A stretch of 9,579 nucleotides of DNA from an uncultured bacterium (GCA_937873535.1 CALMYA010000070.1:1-9579); one strand, 5' to 3'. Shown: positions 1 to 5,613, counted from the first letter of the stretch. Notes: a model not told the origin generated them from the sequence alone. Made by a program: numbers and translations.

Positions 1-55
1 GATTGTGTATTCATAGTTTTATTTTATCATTTTCAGAAGTAATTGACCTTATTGT

Positions 56-346
56 TTACACAACCACCATCTTAATCTTTACCTTTAAAGCGTCTGCCAA
101 CCTCTGAATAAAATCGAGTGTAGGGTTGGCTCTTCCAGATTCAAACCTTGATAAAACAGACTGAGTTGTTTTCATCTTTTTAGCTAATTGCTTTTGGGTT
201 ATGCCTTTTTTAATTCGTGCTTCAAGAATAAGCTCGCGCAGCTTGTATTCAAGCTCTAGGTCATCATAAGCCTTTTTAACTGCAGGGTTCTTCAGCTGTT
301 CTGCCGCAAAATCCTCCCATTTTCCTAATTTTAGTTTGGTTTTCAT
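56..346 (-). CDS. HigA-like XRE-family antitoxin
   Basis: A 96-residue protein with a helix-turn-helix of the XRE/Cro type over about residues 33-92. The core reads ITQKQLAKKMKTTQSVLSRF, followed by ESGRANPTLDFIQRLADAL, the classic XRE pattern. It should bind the toxin encoded just upstream and repress the operon. The N-terminal 30 residues (KWEDFAAEQLKNPAVKKAYD) resemble the leading segment of HigA-type antitoxins. The gene lies 45 nt downstream of the toxin on the same strand. It has no Shine-Dalgarno sequence; instead a consensus-like promoter ends 6 nt before its ATG, so it can be made separately from the toxin. The HTH assignment is secure; naming it HigA rather than another XRE antitoxin is inference from gene order and partner family. 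Confidence 0.9.
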   Translation of the reverse strand: MKTKLKLGKWEDFAAEQLKNPAVKKAYDDLELEYKLRELILEARIKKGITQKQLAKKMKTTQSVLSRFESGRANPTLDFIQRLADALKVKIKMVVV

Positions 347-347
347 A

Positions 348-368
348 ATATAAGTATATACCTTATAT
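348..368. promoter_or_regulatory. Putative operator of the toxin-antitoxin pair
   Basis: ATATAAG (348-354) and CTTATAT (362-368) form a perfect 7-bp inverted repeat with a 7-nt spacer. The repeat covers the -10 element and part of the spacer of the antitoxin promoter, a natural place for autorepression by the XRE antitoxin. The region is very AT-rich, so a chance repeat is possible. Confidence 0.45.
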
Positions 369-380
369 GCTATATGTCAA
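353..380 (-). promoter_or_regulatory. Antitoxin promoter, leaderless geometry
   Basis: On the minus strand TTGACA (375-380) is followed after 16 nt by TATACT (353-358). The -10 ends 6 nt before the ATG at 346, so the expected start of transcription falls on or next to the start codon. Both hexamers are near the sigma-70 consensus. This would give the antitoxin its own leaderless transcript in addition to any read-through from the toxin gene. Confidence 0.7.
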
Positions 381-391
381 AGAGCCCTAAT

Positions 392-679
392 TCATTGCTG
401 TGCCTTACTTATCTCATGTTTTGGCAATTCCGACGACTTCTTAATAAAAGCGGCTAGAAGATACGCTACGTTACCTCTTACTGTATATAGAATTCTGATT
501 TTTAAATTTCCTTGTACCCTAAGTTCATAAATACCCCGTGCAATCTTCTTACTTTCTGGTGGTCGAAGCTGCAATCCGTACTTTGTAAGCATTTTAATCA
601 AACGAAGAACATGACTTTTAGATGCTTGGTCTAGTGCGGATATAAAGCTGACAACGTCATCAAAATAAAAGACTTTCAC
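392..679 (-). CDS. HigB/RelE-superfamily toxin (phage Gp49-like)
   Basis: A 95-residue protein matching the phage-derived Gp49-like (HigB/RelE) toxin family in length and pattern: N-terminal KVFYFDDVVSFISALD, a central YELR (residues 51-54), RILY, then AAFIKKSSELPKHEI near the end, which corresponds to the family's F-x-K-K-x-x-x-x-P-x-x-E-I signature. Members are ribosome-dependent mRNA interferases. The start is GTG at 679, the first possible start after an in-frame TGA. A Shine-Dalgarno-like AAGGAGGG lies 15 nt upstream, farther than usual. The toxin precedes the XRE antitoxin, the higBA order. No strong promoter is evident. Family assignment is firm; activity is inferred. Confidence 0.88.
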   Translation of the reverse strand: MKVFYFDDVVSFISALDQASKSHVLRLIKMLTKYGLQLRPPESKKIARGIYELRVQGNLKIRILYTVRGNVAYLLAAFIKKSSELPKHEISKAQQ

Positions 680-694
680 ATATCAAGACTACCG

Positions 695-702
695 CCCTCC
701 TT
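695..702 (-). promoter_or_regulatory. Distant Shine-Dalgarno-like site before the toxin
   Basis: AAGGAGGG on the minus strand is the clearest Shine-Dalgarno-like sequence I noticed upstream of any gene here. It sits 15 nt before the GTG start of the toxin. An overlapping ATGTGA (start-stop, 681-676) lies between it and the GTG. The long spacing could lower toxin translation. Confidence 0.4.
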
Positions 703-788
703 ATGAAGAACCGATAAAATTTTTCTAAAGCTCAGACGCCCATTAAAACCACCCCATTGACACCCCCTACCGCTCCCCTTGCAAACCA

Positions 789-797
789 TGGTACAAT
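789..797 (+). promoter_or_regulatory. Extended -10 promoter upstream of the SWIB gene
   Basis: TGG-TACAAT (TG at 789-790, hexamer at 792-797) is an extended -10 element. There is no -35 hexamer at normal spacing; the TTGACA at 757-762 is 29 nt away and too far. Initiation is expected near 804, where a GTG codon begins, about 73 nt before the SWIB start. Confidence 0.5.
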
Positions 798-803
798 ATC
801 CCC

Positions 804-854
804 GTGAAGGCCAGCTTGGGGAAACCCTACCGCCCGGCCAACAGATTGATTTAG
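804..854 (+). CDS. Possible 16-codon leaderless upstream ORF
   Basis: GTG at 804 begins 6 nt after the -10 hexamer, the same spacing seen for the annotated leaderless genes here. It opens a frame reading MKASLGKPYRPANRLI, stopping at TAG 852-854, 22 nt before the SWIB start. It could be a leader peptide or simply the first bases of a structured 5' leader. A 16-codon ORF is common by chance; the support is the position of its start relative to the promoter. Confidence 0.28.
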   Translation: MKASLGKPYRPANRLI

Positions 855-876
855 TAATAAACATAAAATAACCACA
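804..876 (+). promoter_or_regulatory. GC-rich leader with potential fold before SWIB gene
   Basis: The predicted leader is GC-rich in its first 40 nt and AT-rich near the gene. GGCC (809-812) can pair with GGCC (836-839), enclosing GGG-GAAA-CCC (818-827), a short hairpin with a GNRA-type loop. The long helix is only four pairs, so a defined RNA structure is a hypothesis. I recognise no known riboswitch in it. It overlaps the possible 16-codon ORF. Confidence 0.3.
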
Positions 877-1134
877 ATGGCACCAAAAGCAAACTCAGCA
901 TTTATGAAGCCTATGAACGTCAGCGCCGAACTCGCTGCTGTCGTAGGAAAGGGCCCAATGCCCCGCTCAGAAGTTGTTAAGAAACTCTGGGTATATATCA
1001 AGAAGAACGATCTTCAGGATCCTAAGAACAAGCGAAACATCAACGGCGATGCGGCTCTTGTAGCAGTATTCGGCGGAAAGAAAGTCGTGAACATGTTTGA
1101 AATGACGAAGCTCGTCTCAAAGCATCTCTCATAA
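877..1134 (+). CDS. Stand-alone SWIB/MDM2-domain protein
   Basis: An 85-residue protein that is almost entirely one SWIB domain: FMKPMNVSAELAAVVG (about 9-24) followed by PMPRSEVVKKLWVYIKKNDL, QDPKNKRNINGDAALVAVF and a C-terminal MFEMTKLVSKHL. The pattern of P-x-x-x-V-V-K-x-L-W-x-Y-I-K-x-x-x-L-Q-x-P and K-R-x-I is characteristic. SWIB domains occur in eukaryotic SWI/SNF complexes and MDM2; bacterial stand-alone copies are known from Chlamydiae and CPR genomes, where a role in DNA condensation or transcription has been proposed but not settled. The ATG at 877 has no Shine-Dalgarno sequence. It is monocistronic: a terminator-like hairpin follows within 30 nt. It diverges from the toxin operon. 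Confidence 0.92.
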   Translation: MAPKANSAFMKPMNVSAELAAVVGKGPMPRSEVVKKLWVYIKKNDLQDPKNKRNINGDAALVAVFGGKKVVNMFEMTKLVSKHLS

Positions 1135-1161
1135 AGAAAGAAGGGTTGTGTAATTTTGCAG

Positions 1162-1182
1162 ACACCCCTTCGGGGGTGTTTT
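1162..1182 (+). terminator. Hairpin terminator after SWIB gene
   Basis: ACACCCC (1162-1168) and GGGGTGT (1173-1179) form a perfect 7-bp stem closed by a TTCG loop, followed by TTTT overlapping the end (1179-1182). The T-tract is short, but the stem is stable and it lies 28 nt after the stop codon. GGTGTTTTGCA (1175-1185) can also pair with TGCAAAAAACACC (1205-1217), an alternative fold. Confidence 0.75.
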
Positions 1183-1235
1183 GCATTATAAAAATGCCTA
1201 CCGGTGCAAAAAACACCAAAATAAAAAGTAGGTAA

Positions 1236-1244
1236 TGTTACAAT
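1236..1244 (+). promoter_or_regulatory. Extended -10 promoter of the ABC transporter gene
   Basis: TGT-TACAAT (hexamer 1239-1244) is an extended -10 element ending 9 nt before the ATG at 1254. No -35 hexamer is apparent. The expected start point is about 1251, giving a leader of only a few bases. Confidence 0.5.
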
Positions 1245-1253
1245 TAAAATCTT

Positions 1254-3098
1254 ATGCCCCTTAAATCAACTCAAAAAAATAAAACCAGCGATAAGAAGGC
1301 CGAAAACAAAAAAAACGAGAAGCTCATAACAAAGGAAGCCGTAAAGCAGGTGCTTTTTGACTATGTCGGGCAATATAAAAAATATCCGTGGCAGACAACT
1401 CTTGGTATTTTGTTGCCGGCTCTCGGCACCATTTGCGTGCTTTATGTTCCGCCGCTCGTCATCGCTAAAATAATAGATACCTTCAACACGAATGCTCGAG
1501 CATCACTTAATGATGTATACCTTTATATATTCGCCTTCGGCGGAGTGTGGCTTCTTGGCGAAGCGCTTTGGAGAATTGGCATGCATTTAATGATAAACAT
1601 TGAGGCTAACGGCGTGGCAAACCTAATGAAAGAGTCTTTCAAGAGGCTGGCGCATCGCGACTATGATTTTTATGCCAACAACTTTGTAGGAACGCTTACT
1701 AAAAAAGCTCTGTCTTTTTCTTCAAAGTTCGAGCATTTCACTGACACATTATCTTTTAACGTTTTCAATAACCTTCTTCCAGCATTATTTGCCGTACTTG
1801 TGCTGTGGCAATATTCGCCGATTATTCCCACCATTCTTGTTGCATGTCTTATCGCTGCAGTAGCTATTGGCATACCTATAGTACGGAAACGCTCTAAACT
1901 TGTAGCTGAAAGGCATGACGCCGGCAGCAAGGTGTCGGGGCGGCTTTCTGACGCCATGACAAACATTCTTGCCATAAAATCTTTTGCCAAAGAAGATGTC
2001 GAGCACGATATATATGCTGAATATGTCGAGAAGAGCAGAGTCACCTTTAAGAAAGCGGCCGACTACCAGAACCTGCGTTTCGATACGGTTATTTCTCCTA
2101 TATATGTTGCAACAAACGTTATCGGCCTCATTGCTGCGGTCTTCTTTGCCAATACTCTCAGCCTTTCATCCGGCATGATTTTGGTCGTGTTCTCGTATTA
2201 CTCATCAGTAACGCGAATCTTCTGGGACATAAATAGAACATACCGCAACATCGAATCTTCAATCGGCGAAGCTGCAGAATTCACTCAAATGCTGCTCGCC
2301 CCGGCAAACGTACTCGATATGCCCGAAGCAACCGAACTTACTGTAAAAAATCCAAGCCTACATTTTAAAAATGTAAGCTTCTCGTACAGTACAAAAAAAG
2401 ATGTGCCTCTGTTCCTTGATAATTTCAATCTCAACATAAACAGCAACCAGAAAATTGGCCTTGTCGGCCCAAGCGGTGGTGGAAAGACTACAATTACTAA
2501 ACTTCTACTGCGCTTTATCAACATTAAAGATGGAAGCATTACTATAGACAGGCAAGATATCAGCAAGGTGACGCAAACCTCGCTTCGAAGCGCAATTGCA
2601 TATGTGCCTCAAGATCCTCTTCTTTTTCATAGAAGCCTGTTCGAAAACATTGCCTATAGCAATGAACAGGCTACAAAAAAAGAAGTTCTTGAAGCGGCAA
2701 AACTTGCTCGCGCCGACGAATTTATTTCAAAGTTACCACATGGGTACGATACCCTTGTTGGCGAACGCGGCATCAAACTCTCAGGCGGCCAGCGACAGCG
2801 CGTGGCAATTGCCCGAGCAATTCTTAAAAAAGCACCCATACTTATTCTTGACGAAGCAACCAGCGCCCTCGATTCAGAATCTGAAAAATATATTAAGGAA
2901 GGCTTGCACGAACTTATGAAAAACAAAACTGCAATTGTCATCGCCCATCGGCTTTCAACAATTCGCCACTTAGACAGAATAATTGTATTGGATGACGGAA
3001 AAATAGTGCAGGACGGCTCGCACGAGGAATTAATAAAAGAGAAAGGCATGTACGCCATGCTTTGGGGTCATCAGTCTGGAGAATTTCTTACGGAATAG
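1254..3098 (+). CDS. ABC exporter subunit, fused permease and ATPase
   Basis: A 614-residue type IV (MsbA/multidrug-like) ABC half-transporter, full length for the family. A Lys-rich cytoplasmic tail (1-45) precedes a membrane domain with hydrophobic segments near 48-75, 88-112, 165-210 and 275-325. The ATPase has every key motif: Walker A GPSGGGKTT (405-413, K411), a Q-loop YVPQDPLLFHRSLFENIAY, the signature LSGGQRQR from 509, Walker B LILDEATSALD (530-540, D533/E534) and the switch histidine H565 in IAHRLST. It should act as a homodimer pumping a lipid, peptide or drug outward; substrate cannot be told from sequence. It is preceded by its own extended -10 and has no Shine-Dalgarno sequence. 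The sulfatase gene follows after 61 nt but has its own promoter-like signal. Confidence 0.95.
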   Translation: MPLKSTQKNKTSDKKAENKKNEKLITKEAVKQVLFDYVGQYKKYPWQTTLGILLPALGTICVLYVPPLVIAKIIDTFNTNARASLNDVYLYIFAFGGVWLLGEALWRIGMHLMINIEANGVANLMKESFKRLAHRDYDFYANNFVGTLTKKALSFSSKFEHFTDTLSFNVFNNLLPALFAVLVLWQYSPIIPTILVACLIAAVAIGIPIVRKRSKLVAERHDAGSKVSGRLSDAMTNILAIKSFAKEDVEHDIYAEYVEKSRVTFKKAADYQNLRFDTVISPIYVATNVIGLIAAVFFANTLSLSSGMILVVFSYYSSVTRIFWDINRTYRNIESSIGEAAEFTQMLLAPANVLDMPEATELTVKNPSLHFKNVSFSYSTKKDVPLFLDNFNLNINSNQKIGLVGPSGGGKTTITKLLLRFINIKDGSITIDRQDISKVTQTSLRSAIAYVPQDPLLFHRSLFENIAYSNEQATKKEVLEAAKLARADEFISKLPHGYDTLVGERGIKLSGGQRQRVAIARAILKKAPILILDEATSALDSESEKYIKEGLHELMKNKTAIVIAHRLSTIRHLDRIIVLDDGKIVQDGSHEELIKEKGMYAMLWGHQSGEFLTE

Positions 3099-3100
3099 TA

Positions 3101-3125
3101 GGTTACTTTATGGTAGGTAGTAACT
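3101..3125 (+). other. Small inverted repeat between ABC and sulfatase genes
   Basis: GTTACT (3102-3107) and AGTAAC (3119-3124) are perfect inverted repeats, extendable by a G-T pair to 3101/3125, with an 11-nt loop. No T-tract follows, so it is not a standard terminator. It lies upstream of the sulfatase -10 and could be an operator or chance. Confidence 0.25.
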
Positions 3126-3146
3126 AAAAGTCAGTAGCAAATATTG

Positions 3147-3152
3147 TATACT
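3147..3152 (+). promoter_or_regulatory. -10 element of the sulfatase gene
   Basis: TATACT ends 7 nt before the ATG at 3160, placing the start of transcription at or next to the start codon. No convincing -35 hexamer is seen. There is no Shine-Dalgarno sequence. Confidence 0.45.
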
Positions 3153-3159
3153 GTATGTC

Positions 3160-4638
3160 ATGCTTACATCAAAAAGACTGTATATTTTTCTGAGTGTTGC
3201 GGCGGGTATTATTATAGTCGCCAGTGCATTTATTTTTACTCAACGGTCAGGAGGAATAGCGGGCGGTCCAACAGGCGGCCCTGGCGGATATAACCCAAAC
3301 GCAAAAGCAGATATACCTCTTGTCTCGTTCAACCCACCTGCTGTTCCAGCTAATGAAGTTGGCAAGCATCCAAATATTCTACTCATTATTGCCGACGACA
3401 TGGGCCTTGATGCCGACCCATGTCACCCTGCAATTGGCAGCGAAAAACCGAACATGCCGAACCTTGTGGCTCTTTGCAAGCAAGGTGTGACATTCGACAA
3501 TGTTTGGGTAAACCCAGTTTGCTCTCCTACCCGTTCAACAATGATGACCGGGCAATACGGTTTTCGTACGGGCGTTACTGACGTAGATAAAATACTTTCA
3601 CCAGACACAGAAACTCTCGCCGACGTTCTTGCCGACGCAAGTAAGACGCCTGTTCCCTACGCAAATGCTTTCATAGGAAAGTGGCACATGTCTGGCCCCG
3701 GCAATAATGCCGACCTAAATGCGCCTTCGGCTCTAGGTGTGCAATATTTTGCCGGTTTTCTTGCAGGCGGCGTCAGCAATTATTTTAACTATGCCATCGA
3801 CGAACAGGGTGTGCAGAAAAAGACCACCGAATACACTACTACTGTTTTCACCAACAAGGCTATTGAATGGATAGACAGCCAGCAGAAAAAAGACAAGAAT
3901 CGCCCGTGGTTTATGTGGCTTGCGTACAATGCTCCGCATGCCCCCTTCCATCTTCCTCCCAAAAATCTTCTTTCAGGAAACTCACTCACTCTCTCTGGTT
4001 CAGATGCTGATATAAAAAACAATCCGCGGCCATATTATCTGGCATCGCTTGAAGCGCTCGATAAAGAAATGGGCCGCCTACTCGCTTCTATTTCTCCTGA
4101 AGTTCTCGCAAACACCACCGTTATATTCATAGGAGATAACGGCACACCAGCAGAAGTCATTCAAGCACCGTATTCTGCCGAGAAGGCCAAAGCCAGTGTC
4201 TACGAAGGTGGCGTATGGGGAGTGCTTACTATTTCTGGTAAAGGTGTAACACGAAAAGGTGTGAATGAAGACGCCCTAGTAAATGGTACCGACATCTTCG
4301 CCACCATTGCCGACATTGCCGGCGTTCCAAGCACTGCAATTGGAACAGCAAAAGACAGCATTAGCTTTAAACAGGCCCTAACTTCTGCTGCATACGACAA
4401 AAGAAATTTTGCCTATACAGAATGGATGCCCGCAAAAGGCCCTAAGCGTGAGGCTTGGGCTGTACGCAATAAGCAATACAAACTCATACAAACAACAGTA
4501 GGAAGGTCAGCGCCGCAAACAGAACTATACGACCTCATCGCCGACCCATACGAAAACAACAACCTCATAACACCGACACTTTCTGCGAAATTAAAAGCAG
4601 TGGTCGAAAAACTATCATCATTCCAAGCGAGCCTCTAA
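3160..4638 (+). CDS. Membrane-anchored type I sulfatase (arylsulfatase family)
   Basis: A 492-residue alkaline-phosphatase-superfamily sulfatase. Residues 6-27 are a hydrophobic anchor without an obvious cleavage site, followed by a Gly-rich linker (31-46), so the catalytic domain should lie outside the membrane. Catalytic residues expected from arylsulfatases are all present: D79-D80 in ADDMG, C121 and R125 in CSPTR, K174 and H176 in GKWHM, H260 in APHAP, D326-N327 in GDNG, and K344 before YEGG. C121 in CxPxR is the residue converted to formylglycine by a separate enzyme, which is not encoded in this window. It would cleave sulfate esters, perhaps from host or environmental glycans; phosphonate monoester hydrolases share much of this signature. 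It lies 61 nt after the ABC gene; co-function is speculative. The 3' end faces a convergent gene across a folded element. Confidence 0.92.
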   Translation: MLTSKRLYIFLSVAAGIIIVASAFIFTQRSGGIAGGPTGGPGGYNPNAKADIPLVSFNPPAVPANEVGKHPNILLIIADDMGLDADPCHPAIGSEKPNMPNLVALCKQGVTFDNVWVNPVCSPTRSTMMTGQYGFRTGVTDVDKILSPDTETLADVLADASKTPVPYANAFIGKWHMSGPGNNADLNAPSALGVQYFAGFLAGGVSNYFNYAIDEQGVQKKTTEYTTTVFTNKAIEWIDSQQKKDKNRPWFMWLAYNAPHAPFHLPPKNLLSGNSLTLSGSDADIKNNPRPYYLASLEALDKEMGRLLASISPEVLANTTVIFIGDNGTPAEVIQAPYSAEKAKASVYEGGVWGVLTISGKGVTRKGVNEDALVNGTDIFATIADIAGVPSTAIGTAKDSISFKQALTSAAYDKRNFAYTEWMPAKGPKREAWAVRNKQYKLIQTTVGRSAPQTELYDLIADPYENNNLITPTLSAKLKAVVEKLSSFQASL

Positions 4639-4655
4639 GGCTTAAACTAAAGTAA

Positions 4656-4770
4656 GAAAATTAAATAACTGCATGTTATGGGAGACTTGCGAGGGCGACT
4701 GGCCCGAGCACGAGGAATTTTCTAGCAAGAAAATATCCGTGCTCCCACAACATGCAGTTATTTAAGTTTC
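4656..4770. ncRNA. Folded three-helix inverted-repeat element
   Basis: The outer arms 4656-4684 and 4742-4770 are complementary over 29 positions with two mismatches (4660/4766 and 4678/4748). Inside, GGGC (4693-4696) pairs with GCCC (4702-4705) around a 5-nt loop. A second hairpin pairs GGAATTTTCT (4714-4723) with AGAAAAT plus TCC (4728-4738, one bulged base) around AGCA, extended by CAC (4709-4711) with GTG (4739-4741). The result is a three-way junction. The second mismatch, A-C on the plus strand, becomes a G-U pair in a minus-strand transcript, and a T-rich stretch follows in that direction, so a minus-strand 3'-end role is slightly favoured. The right arm includes the last codons and stop of the minus-strand gene. 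It could be a structured RNA, an elaborate bidirectional terminator or a MITE-like repeat; I see no target-site duplication. Confidence 0.6.
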
Positions 4771-5184
4771 TGATTTTTTGTCTAACTTCCAACAGTAAAA
4801 AACGGCAATTGTAAGCGGAATATTCGTAGCAAGCGCAACCACCCAATTAGACACACCAATTACACCGGGGTCTCTTTGCAAAAAATCTATCCAACTCATA
4901 AGGCCTATAATAATTGCAAAAATAAAGTTCAACCACTTGTTCAGTGAGTCATTCTTTATTGCAAGCACAAAAAACGCCATCAGCACCGGCACTACCAGTG
5001 AAAAGGCAAACACTCCTATAGTAGCGTTTGTTATAGGAAAACCCGCCAAGGTGCCGTTCATAATATCGGTGTACCATCTAGGATTCATTGAGCCGAGTAC
5101 AATCTGAACAAGGTCGATAACTGTATTTGCTATCCACAAAACTGCAACTATTATTCTTATTCTTAAATTTTCTATGTTTGTCAT
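4762..5184 (-). CDS. Four-helix membrane protein, DUF6326-like
   Basis: A 140-residue protein with four predicted membrane helices at about 9-32, 53-76, 84-102 and 112-132 and a charged C-terminal KLDKKSET. The arrangement VLWIANTVIDLVQ, then MNPRWYTDIMNG, FPIT and LNKWLNFIFAIIIG resembles the DUF6326 family of uncharacterised membrane proteins; this match is from memory of the pattern and is tentative. No catalytic motif is seen. It has its own promoter ending 6 nt before the ATG and no Shine-Dalgarno sequence. Its stop codon and last codons are inside the right arm of the inverted-repeat element. Confidence 0.75.
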   Translation of the reverse strand: MTNIENLRIRIIVAVLWIANTVIDLVQIVLGSMNPRWYTDIMNGTLAGFPITNATIGVFAFSLVVPVLMAFFVLAIKNDSLNKWLNFIFAIIIGLMSWIDFLQRDPGVIGVSNWVVALATNIPLTIAVFYCWKLDKKSET

Positions 5185-5190
5185 TCATGC

Positions 5191-5219
5191 ATTTTAGATA
5201 ACAATCAACAAATTGACAA
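5191..5219 (-). promoter_or_regulatory. Promoter of the DUF6326-like gene, leaderless geometry
   Basis: On the minus strand TTGTCA (5214-5219) and TAAAAT (5191-5196) are 17 nt apart. The -10 ends 6 nt before the ATG at 5184, the same distance as for the antitoxin and PKD-like protein genes. Confidence 0.6.
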
Positions 5220-5240
5220 CTTTACTAAGTATGACAAAAT
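5213..5240 (+). promoter_or_regulatory. Possible divergent promoter for the 5350 gene
   Basis: TTGACA (5213-5218) is followed after 16 nt by CAAAAT (5235-5240), a weak -10. Its -35 overlaps that of the minus-strand promoter, so the two would compete for polymerase. Initiation near 5247 would give a leader of about 100 nt, unlike the leaderless neighbours. Confidence 0.3.
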
Positions 5241-5284
5241 TACATACGAACGGCTTTCTGCTCGTTCTTTTCACCAATAACACT

Positions 5285-5344
5285 GTCTGTTATTTCGCCG
5301 ATAACAGACTAAGCAACGCTCGATAAAGGCGGGCAATGGCGAAA
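5285..5344 (+). promoter_or_regulatory. Hairpin with potential pseudoknot to the start region
   Basis: GTCTGTTAT (5285-5293) and ATAACAGAC (5301-5309) form a perfect 9-bp stem with loop TTCGCCG. Bases TTCGCC of the loop (5294-5299) are complementary to GGCGAA at 5338-5343, 6 nt before the GTG start at 5350. Between them GCTCG (5318-5322) can pair with CGGGC (5330-5334, one G-U). This would make an H-type pseudoknot that masks or exposes the initiation region. No known riboswitch class is recognised; the 9-bp repeat could also be a protein operator. Confidence 0.4.
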
Positions 5345-5349
5345 AATCA

Positions 5350-5613
5350 GTGAAACACTGGAAAATAGTTCTATTCATCCTAGTGCTTGCAATCTTCTTT
5401 TCATGGTTCATGAAGGATATTCCGAGCGCAAACGATTTCCCTTATGACAACACAGAGGAGGTCCTTCGCAACGATGCGGCCAAAGAACCTGGAAATCTCT
5501 TCGGTTACACCATGACGATTAATGGCCCCGATGGTACCAAAAGTAAAGTGACCTACACAAAAACAGGTACACTCATTCAATTGCTCAACGAGCAGCCGGC
5601 GAACAAACCGTAA
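5350..5613 (+). CDS. Small membrane-anchored protein of unknown function
   Basis: An 87-residue protein with one hydrophobic segment (about 5-20, IVLFILVLAIFFSWF) and a polar remainder, probably exported and anchored by its N-terminus. The C-terminal part contains NGPDGTKSKVTYTKTGTLIQ, possibly two or three short beta strands. I do not recognise the family. The start is GTG at 5350. A five-codon frame (ATG at 5336, MAKNQ) ends in TGA overlapping this GTG, which could allow coupled re-initiation. No good Shine-Dalgarno sequence is present. A strong terminator follows 35 nt after the stop, so it is probably a single-gene transcript. It is shorter than most genes but has a coherent membrane-anchor composition. 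Confidence 0.65.
   Translation: MKHWKIVLFILVLAIFFSWFMKDIPSANDFPYDNTEEVLRNDAAKEPGNLFGYTMTINGPDGTKSKVTYTKTGTLIQLLNEQPANKP

Noticed and set aside
757..762. TTGACA as -35 of the SWIB promoter
   Set aside because: It is 29 nt from the TACAAT hexamer, too far for a sigma-70 promoter; no other -10 lies at 16-18 nt.
676..864. 62-codon minus-strand frame upstream of the toxin
   Set aside because: Composition is odd (Trp, Cys, Gly, Ser rich), it shows no family pattern, and it overlaps the plus-strand promoter and leader of the SWIB gene. Its end merely overlaps the toxin GTG.
732..1001. 89-codon minus-strand frame
   Set aside because: It is antisense to the SWIB gene, which has a clear domain match.
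4661..4765. Insertion sequence
   Set aside because: The inverted repeats are real, but only about 57 nt lie between them, with no transposase and no flanking duplication; kept as a folded element instead.
5248..5270. GAACG/CGTTC hairpin followed by TTTT as a terminator
   Set aside because: The stem is only 5 bp with a 10-nt loop, and there is no plus-strand gene upstream that needs terminating.
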